Notes: a model not told the origin generated them from the letters alone. Counted from the stretch's first letter, positions 48,006-56,663 are shown. The stretch: 64,000 nucleotides of DNA from VRUE01 sp963817905 (GCA_963817905.1 CAWFPS010000001.1:124001-188000), one strand, 5' to 3'. Made by a program: numbers and translations.

Positions 48006-48935
48006 ATGAATGACGTATGTGCGGTAGTTGTCAGCCGCGGCGCTGGCAGGCATCAAATGGAGGCGTGCCTGAAAAGCCTGCGGTCGCACGCCGGGGCGGT
48101 GAGCCTCGATGTCGTCGTCGTAGACACGGGCTCCGGCCTGGCGGGTGGCTACGCCGAGGAGTTCCTCCCTGGTGTCCACATCATTCACTGCCCGGAACGC
48201 AGCAACGGCTATGCCTACAACCGGGCGCTGGAAACGATCGATGCCCGCTATGCCCTTCTCCTGACGCCCGAGGTCGAGCTGCTGGAGGGCAGCCTGAGAG
48301 AACTGGTCTCGGCCCTCGACAGCTTCCCCAACATCGCCACGGCAGGTGTGCGCCAGGTTCGCGACGACGGCTCGTTGGCGCCAAGCATAGGACGCTTTCC
48401 CTCGACCCTCCACATGCTTGCCGAAGCAACCGGCCTGGCGATGGTGCCGGGTACAAGGCGGTTCCTCGGCGAGCTGATGCACGCTTCGCAGGGATACAAA
48501 CTGCCACGCACCTGCGACTGGACCTCCGCGTCGCTAATGCTGCTCCGCGTCGGCGCCCTCGACGAGTCCGGCTGGTTCGATGAGCGCCTGCTATTCGTCG
48601 AGGACACCGATCTTTGCTGGCGTCTGCGGCGACTGGGTTGGGAGGTCGTCTACTTGCCCTGCATGACGGTTCGCAATCACCAGCACGACAAGCTGGAGAA
48701 TGCTCATCGCGAGGCGCAGATTGCCTACGCAAGGATGCAGTTCGCCCGCAAATGCTTTCCCCAGGCGGCGGCGGAGTACCGCTGGGCCTTGGCGCTGCGC
48801 TACGCCTTGCGCTTCGCGGCCTACTCCATGCGGGGCCGCTACGAGAACCATCGCCGACGCGCCGCGAAAGCGGCTCTCAGCACGGTGGTCAATGGCCGAC
48901 TGCCCTTCGAGAAGAGGATTCACTCCCCGGCCTGA
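48006..48935 (+). CDS. Glycosyltransferase family 2-like, acidic motif altered
   Basis: 309 residues, clearly related to the GT2 at 3111-4106: V-V-V-V-D-T-G-S-G, R-S-N-G-Y-A-Y-N-R-A-L, C-D-W-T-S-A-S-L-M-L-L-R and F-V-E-D-T-D-L-C-W-R. Where the relative has L-N-P-D-T-E this protein has L-T-P-E-V-E, so the metal-binding Asp is missing and only Glu remains. It may still be active with an altered metal site, or have become a non-catalytic partner. ATG 48006 follows the acetyltransferase by two bases. The C-terminal 70 residues are basic and amphipathic, as in membrane-associated GT2 enzymes. Confidence 0.8.
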   Translation: MNDVCAVVVSRGAGRHQMEACLKSLRSHAGAVSLDVVVVDTGSGLAGGYAEEFLPGVHIIHCPERSNGYAYNRALETIDARYALLLTPEVELLEGSLRELVSALDSFPNIATAGVRQVRDDGSLAPSIGRFPSTLHMLAEATGLAMVPGTRRFLGELMHASQGYKLPRTCDWTSASLMLLRVGALDESGWFDERLLFVEDTDLCWRLRRLGWEVVYLPCMTVRNHQHDKLENAHREAQIAYARMQFARKCFPQAAAEYRWALALRYALRFAAYSMRGRYENHRRRAAKAALSTVVNGRLPFEKRIHSPA

Positions 48936-48986
48936 CCGACGCTGGGAACGGCGGCCGCGCCAGATCGATACCGACCTGAAGCCGCC

Positions 48987-51900
48987 TCAGGGAGTGGGCG
49001 CGACCCGTACCTCGACCGCCACCAGGTTCCAGCGATCGCCGGTCGGAGCGGTGTCGTCGATTGAGACAGCCGTGCTCGCGGCAGGCGTGGTTGCCGAGCG
49101 CCGCTGGGCCCAGAAGGTGTCGCCGCTGGAGCTGAGGAACTGGTCGACCAGTTCCTGGCCCGCACCCGCGGTGCGGGCTTTGGCGGAGTCCCAGTCGTTG
49201 CCCACTCCCCAGACCCAGCTGCCGGCCCGGGTGGTGCTTAGCGAGACCGAGGGCGCGCCGCTGGCGGCCGAGCCCGCGGCGGTGGCGCCGCTGGCGCTCG
49301 TATCGGCGCCACTGAAGGCGGCCACCGTTATCGCGCCCTGGTAGCCACCGCTTGAGCGGGTGGCGGTGAGCGTTGCGTTGCTCAGTACGGCGAGCGCGAC
49401 CGCCTGCCAGACCTCTGCCGTGCCGGCCTGGGCGTTGGCGCGGCGGCGCAGGGTCCAGCTCAGGCCGCCGCCGCTGAGGCCGGTGATCGACTGGGCGCCG
49501 GCGGAGTTGGGACCGTCGGAGCCGATGAAGGCGAGCAGCAGCTCACCGGGGTGCGCGGTGCTCAGGGGTGGGGTGGAGATCGTCGTCCCGCCTGAGGCCT
49601 GGTGGGTGCTGACGGTCTTGTCGAGTTCGAAGGCCGCTGCGGCAGCCGGGCTGACGTTCGCCGTGGCCTCGCCAGACGGCGGTCCGACGTTGCCGACACC
49701 GTCTTCGGCGGTCACCTGGTAGTACCAGGTGCCCGCCGCCACGCCGGAGTCCGTGAATGACGTGGTCCCTGTCTGGCCGATTCGGTTGGCAGGGCCGGGG
49801 GTGAAGCCCTCGGTGCCGGAGCGATGGACGTTGTAGCGGGCGACGCCCGTGTCGTCGGTCGCTGCGGTCCAGCTCAGCGCGGCCGTGCCGGTGCCGCCGG
49901 TGGCGGTGAGATCGGTTGGGGCGGTGGGGGGCGTGGCGTCCCCTTCCGGTTCGGGGAAGCGGACGAAGGAGGCCACCGAGGGGACGCCCTGGCCGTTGAC
50001 GATGAAGAGCATGTAGTAGCCGGGCGGCACGTCGTTGCGGTTGGCGGGCATCTGGACGTCGATCCCGCCGGCCGTTTTGGTGAAGCCGAGCGATGTCGCC
50101 CGGGCGTTCTGGTCGAAGGCGTGGGTGACCGAGCCCGTGCGAATCAGCGAGACCCGCGAGATCGAGGCGGCATCCGGAGTGGCGACGAATTCCGTTGCGC
50201 CGTATTTGGCGGTTGCGGGCGCGGAGGCGATCGTCGGCCGCGGACCTCTGAAGAGGTAGGGCGGGGAGAAGATCTGGGCGCTGCGCTGGTCGCTCACGCC
50301 GGGATCGCCGCCACCGCCCGCGACGTAGACCCGGCCGTCCGGCAAGAGCACGGCGACCGAGTGGTAGAGGCGGGGCGCGCCCATCGCGGCGTAGGTGCTC
50401 CAGCTTCCGCTTGACGGGTTCCAGTCTTCCGCTTGCAGCACCGCGTTGGAGTCGACGAAGCCCGACTTGTCGGTACCGCCTCCGGTCGCCAGCACCGTGC
50501 CGTCCGGCAGATTGGTGAGGTTGAGGAAGCTGCGCGGGAATTTCATGCTGCCGGTCGGTTGCCAGGTCGCGCCGGGGGCATTCATATTCAGCGTGTAGGC
50601 AGTTTTCAGCGAGTTGCCGGAGAAGCCGTCATCGGCCGCCGAACCGGCCTTGACGAAGAGGCCGGGTTCGTAGTTGGCGATGCTGCCACCGTCGATCACG
50701 CGGCTGTCGATCGTCGTCCACTGGTTGGTGGCGAGGTCGAGCAGCTCGCTCGCCGTCGGCACCTCGGAGCCGCCGAGGTGGGCAATCCGGCCATCGGGAA
50801 GCTGGTAGATGAACGGGTATATCGGCATCGTGTGACTCGCCGCCACGATGCTCTGCCAGCTGTCGGTGGCGGGTGAGTAGAGCTCGGGAATGGGCACGAT
50901 GTCGCCCGAGTTTTTGTTGTCGCCGGAGGTGACCAGGACTTTGCCGTCGGCAAGCGTCGTCCCGGTCGCGTACCAGCGCGGGTAGTGCATCGGGGCGAGT
51001 GCTTCCCAGGCTTCGCCATGCCAGTCGAAGGCGGTGATGTCGGGCACGCCGAGTCCGCCCGAGGTTGCCGTGCCGCCGACGACGAGGACCCGTCCGTCGG
51101 CGAGTACGGCTTGGCCGGCGCAGAAGAGGTCCGCCGCCGCATCGGGCAGGTGCGTTACAGCTCCGGTCTGGGGGTTGAGGACGTACTGTTGGCCACCGCT
51201 GGCGAAGTCCCCCTGGAAAAGGAGGATGCGCCCGTCGGGAAGCAACGCCGAGTGGATTGCCACGGCGGGGAGGGGGATCAGCGGCCCCCATTCGCCGACC
51301 TGGGCGGCTTCTTCGCCGCCGCCGTTGGCCACCGCCACCGCGGCCTCAGCCGACGTCGCCGTGTTGCCGACCCCGTCGCGGGCTCGGGCGGCGAGGGTGT
51401 GCGGGCCGTCGGCCACCGTGGTCGAGTCCCAGGCGAGCCCGTATGGGGGTGAGGTGTCTTCACTCCCGAGTGGGCTGCCGTCGAGGAGGAACTGCACGCC
51501 TGCGATGCCGCTGGCATCGCTTGCGGTCGCGACCAGGTTCGCCGTGCCCGAGAGGGTCGCTCCGCCGCCGGGGGCGGTGAGCGAGACGCTCGGGGGTGTC
51601 GTGTCGGGCGGCGCTTCGCCGCCTTCGGCCACCCGTACCTCGACCGCCACCAGGTTCCAGCGATCGCCGGTCGGAGCGGTGTCGTCGATTGAGACAGCCG
51701 TGCTCGCGGCAGGCGTGGTTGCCGAGCGCCGCTGGGCCCAGAAGGTGTCGCCGCTGGAGCTGAGGAACTGGTCGACCAGTTCCTGGCCCGCACCCGCGGT
51801 GCGGGCTTTGGCGGAGTCCCAGTCGTTGCCCACTCCCCAGACCCAGCTGCCGGCCCGGGTGGTGCTTAGCGAGACCGAGGGCGCGCCGCTGGCGGCCGAG

Positions 51901-53357
51901 CCCGCGGCGGTGGCGCCGCTGGCGCTCGTATCGGCGCCACTGAAGGCGGCCACCGTTATCGCGCCCTGGTAGCCACCGCTTGAGCGGGTGGCGGTGAGCG
52001 TTGCGTTGCTCAGTACGGCGAGCGCGACCGCCTGCCAGACCTCTGCCGTGCCGGCCTGGGCGTTGGCGCGGCGGCGCAGGGTCCAGCTCAGGCCGCCGCC
52101 GCTGAGGCCGGTGATCGACTGGGCGCCGGCGGAGTTGGGACCGTCGGAGCCGATGAAGGCGAGCAGCAGCTCACCGGGGTGCGCGGTGCTCAGGGGTGGG
52201 GTGGAGATCGTCGTCCCGCCTGAGGCCTGGTGGGTGCTGACGGTCTTGTCGAGTTCGAAGGCGGTAGCTGTTTCTCCTTCTTCTCCTTCTTCTTCCGGTT
52301 CTTCTTCGCCGTTGGCCACCGTCACCGCGGTCGCGGGCGATGTCGCCGTGTTGCCGGCCCCGTCGCGGGCTCGGGCGGCGAGTGCGTGCGGTCCGTCGGC
52401 CACCGTGCTCGAGTCCCAGGCGAGCCCGTATGGGGATGAGGTGTCTTCGCTCCCGACCGGGTTGCCGTCGAGGAGGAACTGCACGCCGGCGATCCCGCTG
52501 GCGTCACCTGCTGTCGCGGCCAGGGTCACTGTTCCCGAGAGCGTCGCCCCGCCGCCGGGGGCGGTGAGCGAGACGCTCGGGGGTGTCGTGTCGGGCGGCA
52601 CTTCGCCCGTGTCGGGAAGCACCTCTACGGTGGCGAGATTCCACCTGTCGTTGGTCGGCGCCGTGTCGTCCAAGGTGACCGCCGTCCCGCCCAGCGGCGT
52701 GGGCGAGGTCCGGCGCTGCACCCACATCGTGTCGCCGACCGAGGCGAGGAACTCATCTACCTTGGTCTGGCCTGCACCGACGCTGCGCGCCGCAGCTCGG
52801 TCCCAGTCATTCCCGACTCCCCAGACCATCGACCCGGCGCGGGCGGCGGTCAGCGTCGTCGCGGGAGCGCCGCTGGGACCGCTCGCCGCGGCGGTGGGAC
52901 CGTCGGCGACCTGGTCGGCGCCGGTGAAGCTGACAACGGTGATCGACCCCAGGTAGGCGCCGGTTCCGCGTGTCGCTGTCACCGTCGCGTTGGTCAGGAT
53001 CGCCGGGGCGTCCGCGGCCCAGATCTCGGCCGTGCCTGCCTGCGAGTTTGCCCGCTGGCGCAGGCGCCAGGTGAGCCCCCCGCCGCTGACTTTCGAGATC
53101 GTCTGCGTCCCGCCACTCGCCGGCCCGTCGGAGGCAACGAAGGCGAGTAGAAGCTCACCGGGTGCCGCCGTGGTGAGGGCGGGGGAGGAGATGCTCGCCG
53201 AGGTCTTGGTTTGGTGCGTGGAGACGGTCTTATCGATCGCGAGCGTCGCCGCGGCGGCCGGCGTCGCCCCGAGCACGAGCAGGAGCCCCATGCCCACGTA
53301 GGAGCAAATTAGGCGCGAGATTGACGCGCGGCGTGTGTGACTGGCCAGCCTCTTCAC
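48987..53357 (-). CDS. Secreted copper radical oxidase-like (AA5/DUF1929) multidomain protein
   Basis: 1,456 residues from GTG 53357, which has GGGAG about 7 bases upstream; a signal peptide follows (M-G-L-L-L-V-L-G-A-T-P-A-A-A-A). Order: module X1, Ig, acidic linker, module X2, Ig, kelch-type propeller, DUF1929-like domain, FN3, module X3. X modules (about 195 aa) begin L-D-K-T-V-S-T-H-Q. The propeller has the residues expected of a galactose/glyoxal-oxidase active site: Cys746 (L-F-C-A-G), Tyr796 (R-W-Y-A-T), Tyr998-His999 (R-L-Y-H-S-V) and His1079 (T-H-A-F-D). These would form the Cys-Tyr cofactor and copper ligands. GlxA of this family acts with glycan synthesis in Streptomyces, so oxidation of the locus glycan is plausible here. 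X2 and X3 are encoded by a 632-bp repeat. Confidence 0.85.
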   Translation of the reverse strand: MKRLASHTRRASISRLICSYVGMGLLLVLGATPAAAATLAIDKTVSTHQTKTSASISSPALTTAAPGELLLAFVASDGPASGGTQTISKVSGGGLTWRLRQRANSQAGTAEIWAADAPAILTNATVTATRGTGAYLGSITVVSFTGADQVADGPTAAASGPSGAPATTLTAARAGSMVWGVGNDWDRAAARSVGAGQTKVDEFLASVGDTMWVQRRTSPTPLGGTAVTLDDTAPTNDRWNLATVEVLPDTGEVPPDTTPPSVSLTAPGGGATLSGTVTLAATAGDASGIAGVQFLLDGNPVGSEDTSSPYGLAWDSSTVADGPHALAARARDGAGNTATSPATAVTVANGEEEPEEEGEEGETATAFELDKTVSTHQASGGTTISTPPLSTAHPGELLLAFIGSDGPNSAGAQSITGLSGGGLSWTLRRRANAQAGTAEVWQAVALAVLSNATLTATRSSGGYQGAITVAAFSGADTSASGATAAGSAASGAPSVSLSTTRAGSWVWGVGNDWDSAKARTAGAGQELVDQFLSSSGDTFWAQRRSATTPAASTAVSIDDTAPTGDRWNLVAVEVRVAEGGEAPPDTTPPSVSLTAPGGGATLSGTANLVATASDASGIAGVQFLLDGSPLGSEDTSPPYGLAWDSTTVADGPHTLAARARDGVGNTATSAEAAVAVANGGGEEAAQVGEWGPLIPLPAVAIHSALLPDGRILLFQGDFASGGQQYVLNPQTGAVTHLPDAAADLFCAGQAVLADGRVLVVGGTATSGGLGVPDITAFDWHGEAWEALAPMHYPRWYATGTTLADGKVLVTSGDNKNSGDIVPIPELYSPATDSWQSIVAASHTMPIYPFIYQLPDGRIAHLGGSEVPTASELLDLATNQWTTIDSRVIDGGSIANYEPGLFVKAGSAADDGFSGNSLKTAYTLNMNAPGATWQPTGSMKFPRSFLNLTNLPDGTVLATGGGTDKSGFVDSNAVLQAEDWNPSSGSWSTYAAMGAPRLYHSVAVLLPDGRVYVAGGGGDPGVSDQRSAQIFSPPYLFRGPRPTIASAPATAKYGATEFVATPDAASISRVSLIRTGSVTHAFDQNARATSLGFTKTAGGIDVQMPANRNDVPPGYYMLFIVNGQGVPSVASFVRFPEPEGDATPPTAPTDLTATGGTGTAALSWTAATDDTGVARYNVHRSGTEGFTPGPANRIGQTGTTSFTDSGVAAGTWYYQVTAEDGVGNVGPPSGEATANVSPAAAAAFELDKTVSTHQASGGTTISTPPLSTAHPGELLLAFIGSDGPNSAGAQSITGLSGGGLSWTLRRRANAQAGTAEVWQAVALAVLSNATLTATRSSGGYQGAITVAAFSGADTSASGATAAGSAASGAPSVSLSTTRAGSWVWGVGNDWDSAKARTAGAGQELVDQFLSSSGDTFWAQRRSATTPAASTAVSIDDTAPTGDRWNLVAVEVRVAPTP
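49003..49634 (-). repeat. 632-bp direct repeat, copy A (module X3)
   Basis: This segment matches 51631-52262 with no difference that I could find by reading, at an offset of 2,628 bp and in the same orientation. It encodes the C-terminal module of the oxidase-like protein. Homology stops abruptly at both ends (GCG versus GCC before, CCGCTG versus GGTAGC after). Confidence 0.9.
51631..52262 (-). repeat. 632-bp direct repeat, copy B (module X2)
   Basis: Second copy of the repeat, encoding the middle X module. Module X1 at the N-terminus is homologous at protein level but clearly diverged, so X2/X3 identity reflects a recent duplication or gene conversion. Confidence 0.9.
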
Positions 53358-53407
53358 CCGATCGCTCCCGTGTCTACCGACGACCGCCCGCTCCGTCAAC
53401 GACGGGA

Positions 53408-53442
53408 CACCGATTGAGTACGAATTCTGTACTCAATCGGTG
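53408..53442. promoter_or_regulatory. Perfect 14-bp inverted repeat upstream of the oxidase gene
   Basis: CACCGATTGAGTAC and its exact reverse complement flank a 7-base loop (GAATTCT). It lies 51-85 bases upstream of the oxidase start and just before the first TCAGGCGACGATCGTC repeat at 53455. It could be an operator for the oxidase, a bidirectional terminator, or part of an island end. Confidence 0.6.
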
Positions 53443-53454
53443 ATCTTCGTCTGA

Positions 53455-53470
53455 TCAGGCGACGATCGTC
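53455..53470. repeat. Island direct repeat a: TCAGGCGACGATCGTC
   Basis: Identical 16-mer to those at 56664 and 58273; the last is the 3' end of the lipid-kinase gene, including its stop codon. It marks the left end of the Fic island. Confidence 0.7.
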
Positions 53471-53619
53471 GGTGAAGCTGTCGGAGGCGCGAGAGCGGAC
53501 GACTTGCCTCATGCGCTCGGCCTTCGCGCCCGCCTGGGCAATTTCCGGTCGCTACTAAGCAATTTGAACCTCCCTTAGTAAGCATTTCACCGGCCCTCTC
53601 ATATACAATTGACCCATCG
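53471..53619. repeat. 149-bp repeat copy 1: Fic 3' remnant plus promoter-like spacer
   Basis: Homologous to 55262-55410 at a constant offset of 1,791 bp. The first part (53471-53540) is a decayed antisense piece of the Fic C-terminal region (compare 56855-56930). The second part is an AT-richer spacer with TAAGCAATTTGAACC, TTAGTAAGCATTT and ATACAATTGACCC. In copy 2 this spacer leads into the ATPase gene; here it runs into a Fic fragment instead, so it looks like the leftover end of an older cassette. Confidence 0.75.
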
Positions 53620-53982
53620 CGGCGGGTGTCTCAAGCGGGCTTGTCCCCTCGAAGACGACGTCGAGCTTGTCCCCGCCCGCGTCGTAGCGCGCAACCTCGT
53701 TCTGGGTGGTCTTGAATCGCCCGCCGGGAACTGGCGTGAAAGAGTAGAGGTCGCGATGAAACTGCTCGACGACCGAACGCCTGAAAGGAATGTGCTCGGC
53801 GCTGGAATGGATCGTGTCGAGCACCTTTCGGTAGCCGGCGATCTCCTCCTCGGGCCGGTTCCGCGGGTCCGTCTTCTTCCGGACCAGATCAGCTATCCGC
53901 TGGTGCGGAGCGGTGATGTTCTCGATCGCGTTCGACGCCGCGGTACTTTGGATTCGAGCTATCTCGGTCAGGCTCCCCAGCA
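53614..53982 (-). pseudogene. Internal fragment of a Fic gene
   Basis: 369 bp homologous to 57291-57659 of the intact leftward Fic gene. It covers the inhibitory helix region (S-N-A-I-E-N) and the N-terminal part of the Fic fold but not the H-P-F-D-D-G-N-G-R motif. About seven mismatches lie in the first 130 bp (53614-53745) and none that I see in the remaining 240 bp. It has no catalytic motif and no proper start; the open frame over it (to 54094) continues into unrelated sequence. Confidence 0.85.
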
Positions 53983-54013
53983 GTGTCAAAGTCATTGCGG
54001 TAAAGAAGCTTCT

Positions 54014-54030
54014 AATTACCCCAATTACTG
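54014..54030. promoter_or_regulatory. Direct AATTAC pair upstream of the first Fic gene
   Basis: CTAATTACCCCAATTAC lies 14-30 bases before the Fic start. Its complement, GTAATTGGGGTAATTAG, resembles ATAATTGGGAATTAG at the other end of the island (58236-58250). GTAAAG and CTTTAC flank it, so it is a plausible operator for autoregulation, or part of an element end. Confidence 0.35.
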
Positions 54031-54043
54031 CTTTACTACCCCC

Positions 54044-55096
54044 ATGCGAAGCTTTGACGGCGCAGGGGCCGCGTTTCAAGACATGCCCGCTCACCTCGGC
54101 GTGCTGCTCAGTCAGGTAGATGTGAGCAAGGGTCGCGAAGACCTCTACCGGGATCAGCTTCCGGCGCTGCTGCTCTCGCTGGCCGTCCAGACCCGTGTCG
54201 AGTCAATCAGGGCCTCGAACGCAATCGAGGGCATCGAAGTGCCCGCCGACAGGGCTGAACGACTGGCCGCGCCGAAGCCGCCGCGTTCTCGCAGTCGCAG
54301 CGAGGAGGAATTTGCCGGATACCGCGATGCGATAGACGGCCTCATGCAGGCGGATCGCCTCGGGCCACCGACGCCGGTGATCGCCTTGCGCCTCCACCGT
54401 CAGATCTACGCATACACCAAGGCTTCCGGCGGGACGCTCAAGCGCGTTGACAACGTCATCGGCGAACGCGGTCCCCACGGAGTCCGGAGGGTGATCTTCG
54501 AACCGCCGCCCTGGCAACAGGCCGAGGGACTCGTCCAGGGCCTCTTCGACGGCTACCGAGAGGCAGTGGAATCAAAGGCGGCGCACCCCCTCATCCTTTT
54601 GGCGGCATTCATCTTGGACCTGCTCGCGATCCATCCCTTCGAGGATGGCAATGGTCGGGTTGCCCGCTTGCTCACCACCCATGAGCTGCTTCGCCTCGAT
54701 TACGGAATCGCGCGCTACGCCAGTGTTGAGCAGCGGATCTACGAGACGAGGAGCGACTATTACGACTCCCTCGAAGCGTCCCAGGAGGGCTGGCACGACG
54801 GAGCGCACCGGATCTGGCCATGGGCGGAGTACCTGGTCGGAGTGCTCGCGGCGAGCTACGCGGACTTCGAGAGCCGCGTGGTGGCCGAGCGTGGGAGCGC
54901 CGCGATGCCGAAGGGTGAGCGCGTGCGGCACTGGGCATCCAAGGAAGCGCCGGACGAGTTCAGCTTGCGCGATGTTCGCCGGGCCGTCCCGGGTGTCAGC
55001 GACCCAACCGTGCGCCTTGCCCTGAGATCCCTTCGCGACGAAGGCAGGTTGGTCGCCGTCGGTTCCGGCCGGTCTGCGGTTTGGAGACGAAGCTGA
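54044..55096 (+). CDS. Fic family AMPylation protein, class II (copy 1)
   Basis: 350 residues from ATG 54044; earlier in-frame sequence is antisense to the Fic remnant. It has the Fic motif H-P-F-E-D-G-N-G-R-V-A-R and, upstream, the inhibitory helix motif S-N-A-I-E-G that in class II Fic enzymes blocks ATP until relieved. It therefore appears intact and self-restrained. The C-terminal 80 residues (F-S-L-R-D-V-R-R-A-V-P-G-V-S-D-P-T-V-R-L-A-L) look like a winged helix, so DNA binding and autoregulation are plausible. Fic enzymes transfer AMP to Ser/Thr/Tyr of a target protein; the target is unknown. It is only distantly related to copy 2 (56719-57783), which faces it. Confidence 0.9.
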   Translation: MRSFDGAGAAFQDMPAHLGVLLSQVDVSKGREDLYRDQLPALLLSLAVQTRVESIRASNAIEGIEVPADRAERLAAPKPPRSRSRSEEEFAGYRDAIDGLMQADRLGPPTPVIALRLHRQIYAYTKASGGTLKRVDNVIGERGPHGVRRVIFEPPPWQQAEGLVQGLFDGYREAVESKAAHPLILLAAFILDLLAIHPFEDGNGRVARLLTTHELLRLDYGIARYASVEQRIYETRSDYYDSLEASQEGWHDGAHRIWPWAEYLVGVLAASYADFESRVVAERGSAAMPKGERVRHWASKEAPDEFSLRDVRRAVPGVSDPTVRLALRSLRDEGRLVAVGSGRSAVWRRS

Positions 55097-55127
55097 ATAA
55101 GCAATTTGAACCGGTCCGCATCACAAG

Positions 55128-55345
55128 TCGGTGCTGAGCCGCCTCCACTCCTTTCGCCCTGGCCCGGTGGAGAGGACGAGGCCGGCCCCTCGCGGGCGGG
55201 CCAGCTGGCTGCGGATTTAGCCGCTGCTTATGTCGGGCAGGGCGCGTTGCCACTCATCGAAGGTGAAGTTGTCGGAGATGCGAGAGCGGACGGCTTGCCT
55301 GATGCACTCGGCCTTCGCGCCCGCCCGAGCAATTTTCGCCCGCTA
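55128..55345 (-). pseudogene. Decayed 3' end of a Fic gene
   Basis: Read leftward it gives R-Q-A-V-R-S-R-I-S-D-N-F-T-F-D-E, then P-D-I-S-S-G followed by an in-frame TAA, then Q-L-A-R and S-T-G-P-G-R-K-E-W-R-R-L-S-T-D-L and a stop. This matches the C-terminal winged-helix end of the intact Fic gene at 56719 (Q-S-P-G-P-G-R-K-E-W-K-R-L-S-A-D-F). The internal stop shows it is dead. It fills the gap between Fic copy 1 and the ATPase. Confidence 0.75.
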
Positions 55346-55410
55346 CTAAGCAACTTGAACCTCCCTTAGTAAGCATTTCACCGGCCCTCTGATATACAAT
55401 TGACCCATCA
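55346..55410 (+). promoter_or_regulatory. Promoter-like spacer ahead of the ATPase gene
   Basis: AT-richer than its surroundings, with TAAGCAACTTGAACC, TTAGTAAGCATTT and TACAAT at 55395-55400 as a possible -10 box. It is shared almost base for base with 53555-53619. The ATPase frame opens only at 55404, so the mRNA may be nearly leaderless; no ribosome site is visible. Confidence 0.45.
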
Positions 55411-55448
55411 CGCCGAACACCCTGATCCCCCGGCATGTTCGTCCTCTC

Positions 55449-56648
55449 GTGCTCGAAGCGCTCAGGGAGAGTCGCGCTGTGGCATTGCTCGGGGCCCGGC
55501 AGGTCGGGAAGAGCACCCTGGCGCTCGAGATCGCTCACTCCGGGTACCCAGCCGAGTACATATCCCTCGATGACGCCGGCGTCGCTCGGGCGGCGCGTTC
55601 CGACCCGGTCGAGATGATCGCGAGCCTGGGTGGCCCGGCGGTGATCGACGAGATCCAGCGGGTGCCGGAGCTGCTGCTGGCAGTCAAGCAGAAGCTCGAC
55701 GCGGACGATTCCCCGGGCCAGTTCCTGCTGACCGGATCGGCGGACCTGCTGACGCTGCCCACTATCGCCGATGCCCTCCCAGGGCGGGTTCAGTATCTCC
55801 GCCTCTGGCCGCTCTCGCAGGCAGAGCTGCACGGTACGAAGTCCCCGTTCGTCGATGCCCTCTTCGAAGGGAGGTTCCCCAGGGTTGCGGACGCGCCGAT
55901 CGGCCGGGCGGCGGTCGCGCAGATGCTGGTCCGGGGCGGATACCCGGAGGCCCAGCGCCGCTCACCACGCAGCCTGGGAGGGTTCTTCGAAAGCTACGTC
56001 GACTCGCTGCTCGGCCGTGACCTTGGCGACGTGGCGAACGTCCGGGAGCCGCGGCACGTCGACCGGGTCCTGCGGATGATCGGCGCGCGCTCCGGCGGCA
56101 TCCTCAACATCGCCGGGATGGCGGGGGAACTCGAACTAAATCGAGTGACCGTGGCCAAGGACGTCGAGATTCTGGAGCGCCTGTTCTTGGTCCGGCGACT
56201 CGGCGCCTGGCGCCGCAATCTCGGCGATCGGCTGGTGAAGAGCCCGAAGGTCTACGTGGCCGACAGCGGGCTGCTGGCCTATCTCGTCGGCGCCGATGAG
56301 GAGCGGATCGTCGAGGACGGGGGGGTGGCCGGCGCGATGCTGGAGAGCTTCGTAGCGATGGAGCTGGTGCGCCACGCGGAGCTAGCGGAGCGGCAGTTGA
56401 CCATTCACCACTATCGCGACCAGCACCAGCGCGAGGTCGACGTGGTCCTCGAGCGCAACAACGGCGAGGTGGCGGGCGTCGAGGTCAAGGCCGGAGCCAC
56501 GCCGCGCAGCTCTGACTTCGCCGGCTTGCGATATCTGCGCGACAAACTGGGCGCCCGGTTCAAGGCGGGCGCGCTCCTCTACACCGGTTCCCGGACCCTT
56601 CCCTTCGGCGATCGCCTTGCGGCGGTGCCGGTGAACGGGCTCTGGTAG
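55449..56648 (+). CDS. AAA_14/DUF4143 family ATPase
   Basis: 399 residues from GTG 55449. The Walker A motif is G-A-R-Q-V-G-K-S-T and the Walker B region is P-A-V-I-D-E-I-Q-R-V-P; sensor-like L-L-T-G-S-A-D follows. The C-terminal half is the DUF4143 domain (E-V-D-V-V-L-E-R, then A-G-V-E-V-K-A-G-A-T), with the E-V-D/E-V-K pattern of a PD-(D/E)xK-like nuclease fold. Homology (N-T-L-I-P-R-H-V-R-P) extends upstream of GTG 55449 to about 55413, so the real start may be a non-standard codon such as CTG 55422. Such genes are frequent accessory genes of unproven function, possibly toxin-antitoxin-like. Neighbours are Fic genes and remnants. Confidence 0.85.
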   Translation: MLEALRESRAVALLGARQVGKSTLALEIAHSGYPAEYISLDDAGVARAARSDPVEMIASLGGPAVIDEIQRVPELLLAVKQKLDADDSPGQFLLTGSADLLTLPTIADALPGRVQYLRLWPLSQAELHGTKSPFVDALFEGRFPRVADAPIGRAAVAQMLVRGGYPEAQRRSPRSLGGFFESYVDSLLGRDLGDVANVREPRHVDRVLRMIGARSGGILNIAGMAGELELNRVTVAKDVEILERLFLVRRLGAWRRNLGDRLVKSPKVYVADSGLLAYLVGADEERIVEDGGVAGAMLESFVAMELVRHAELAERQLTIHHYRDQHQREVDVVLERNNGEVAGVEVKAGATPRSSDFAGLRYLRDKLGARFKAGALLYTGSRTLPFGDRLAAVPVNGLW

Positions 56649-56663
56649 CAGCCGGGCAAGGCC

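Noticed and set aside
53609..54043. N-terminal extension of Fic copy 1 (495-codon frame)
   Set aside because: This part is antisense to the Fic remnant at 53614-53982, and Fic homology begins only after ATG 54044.
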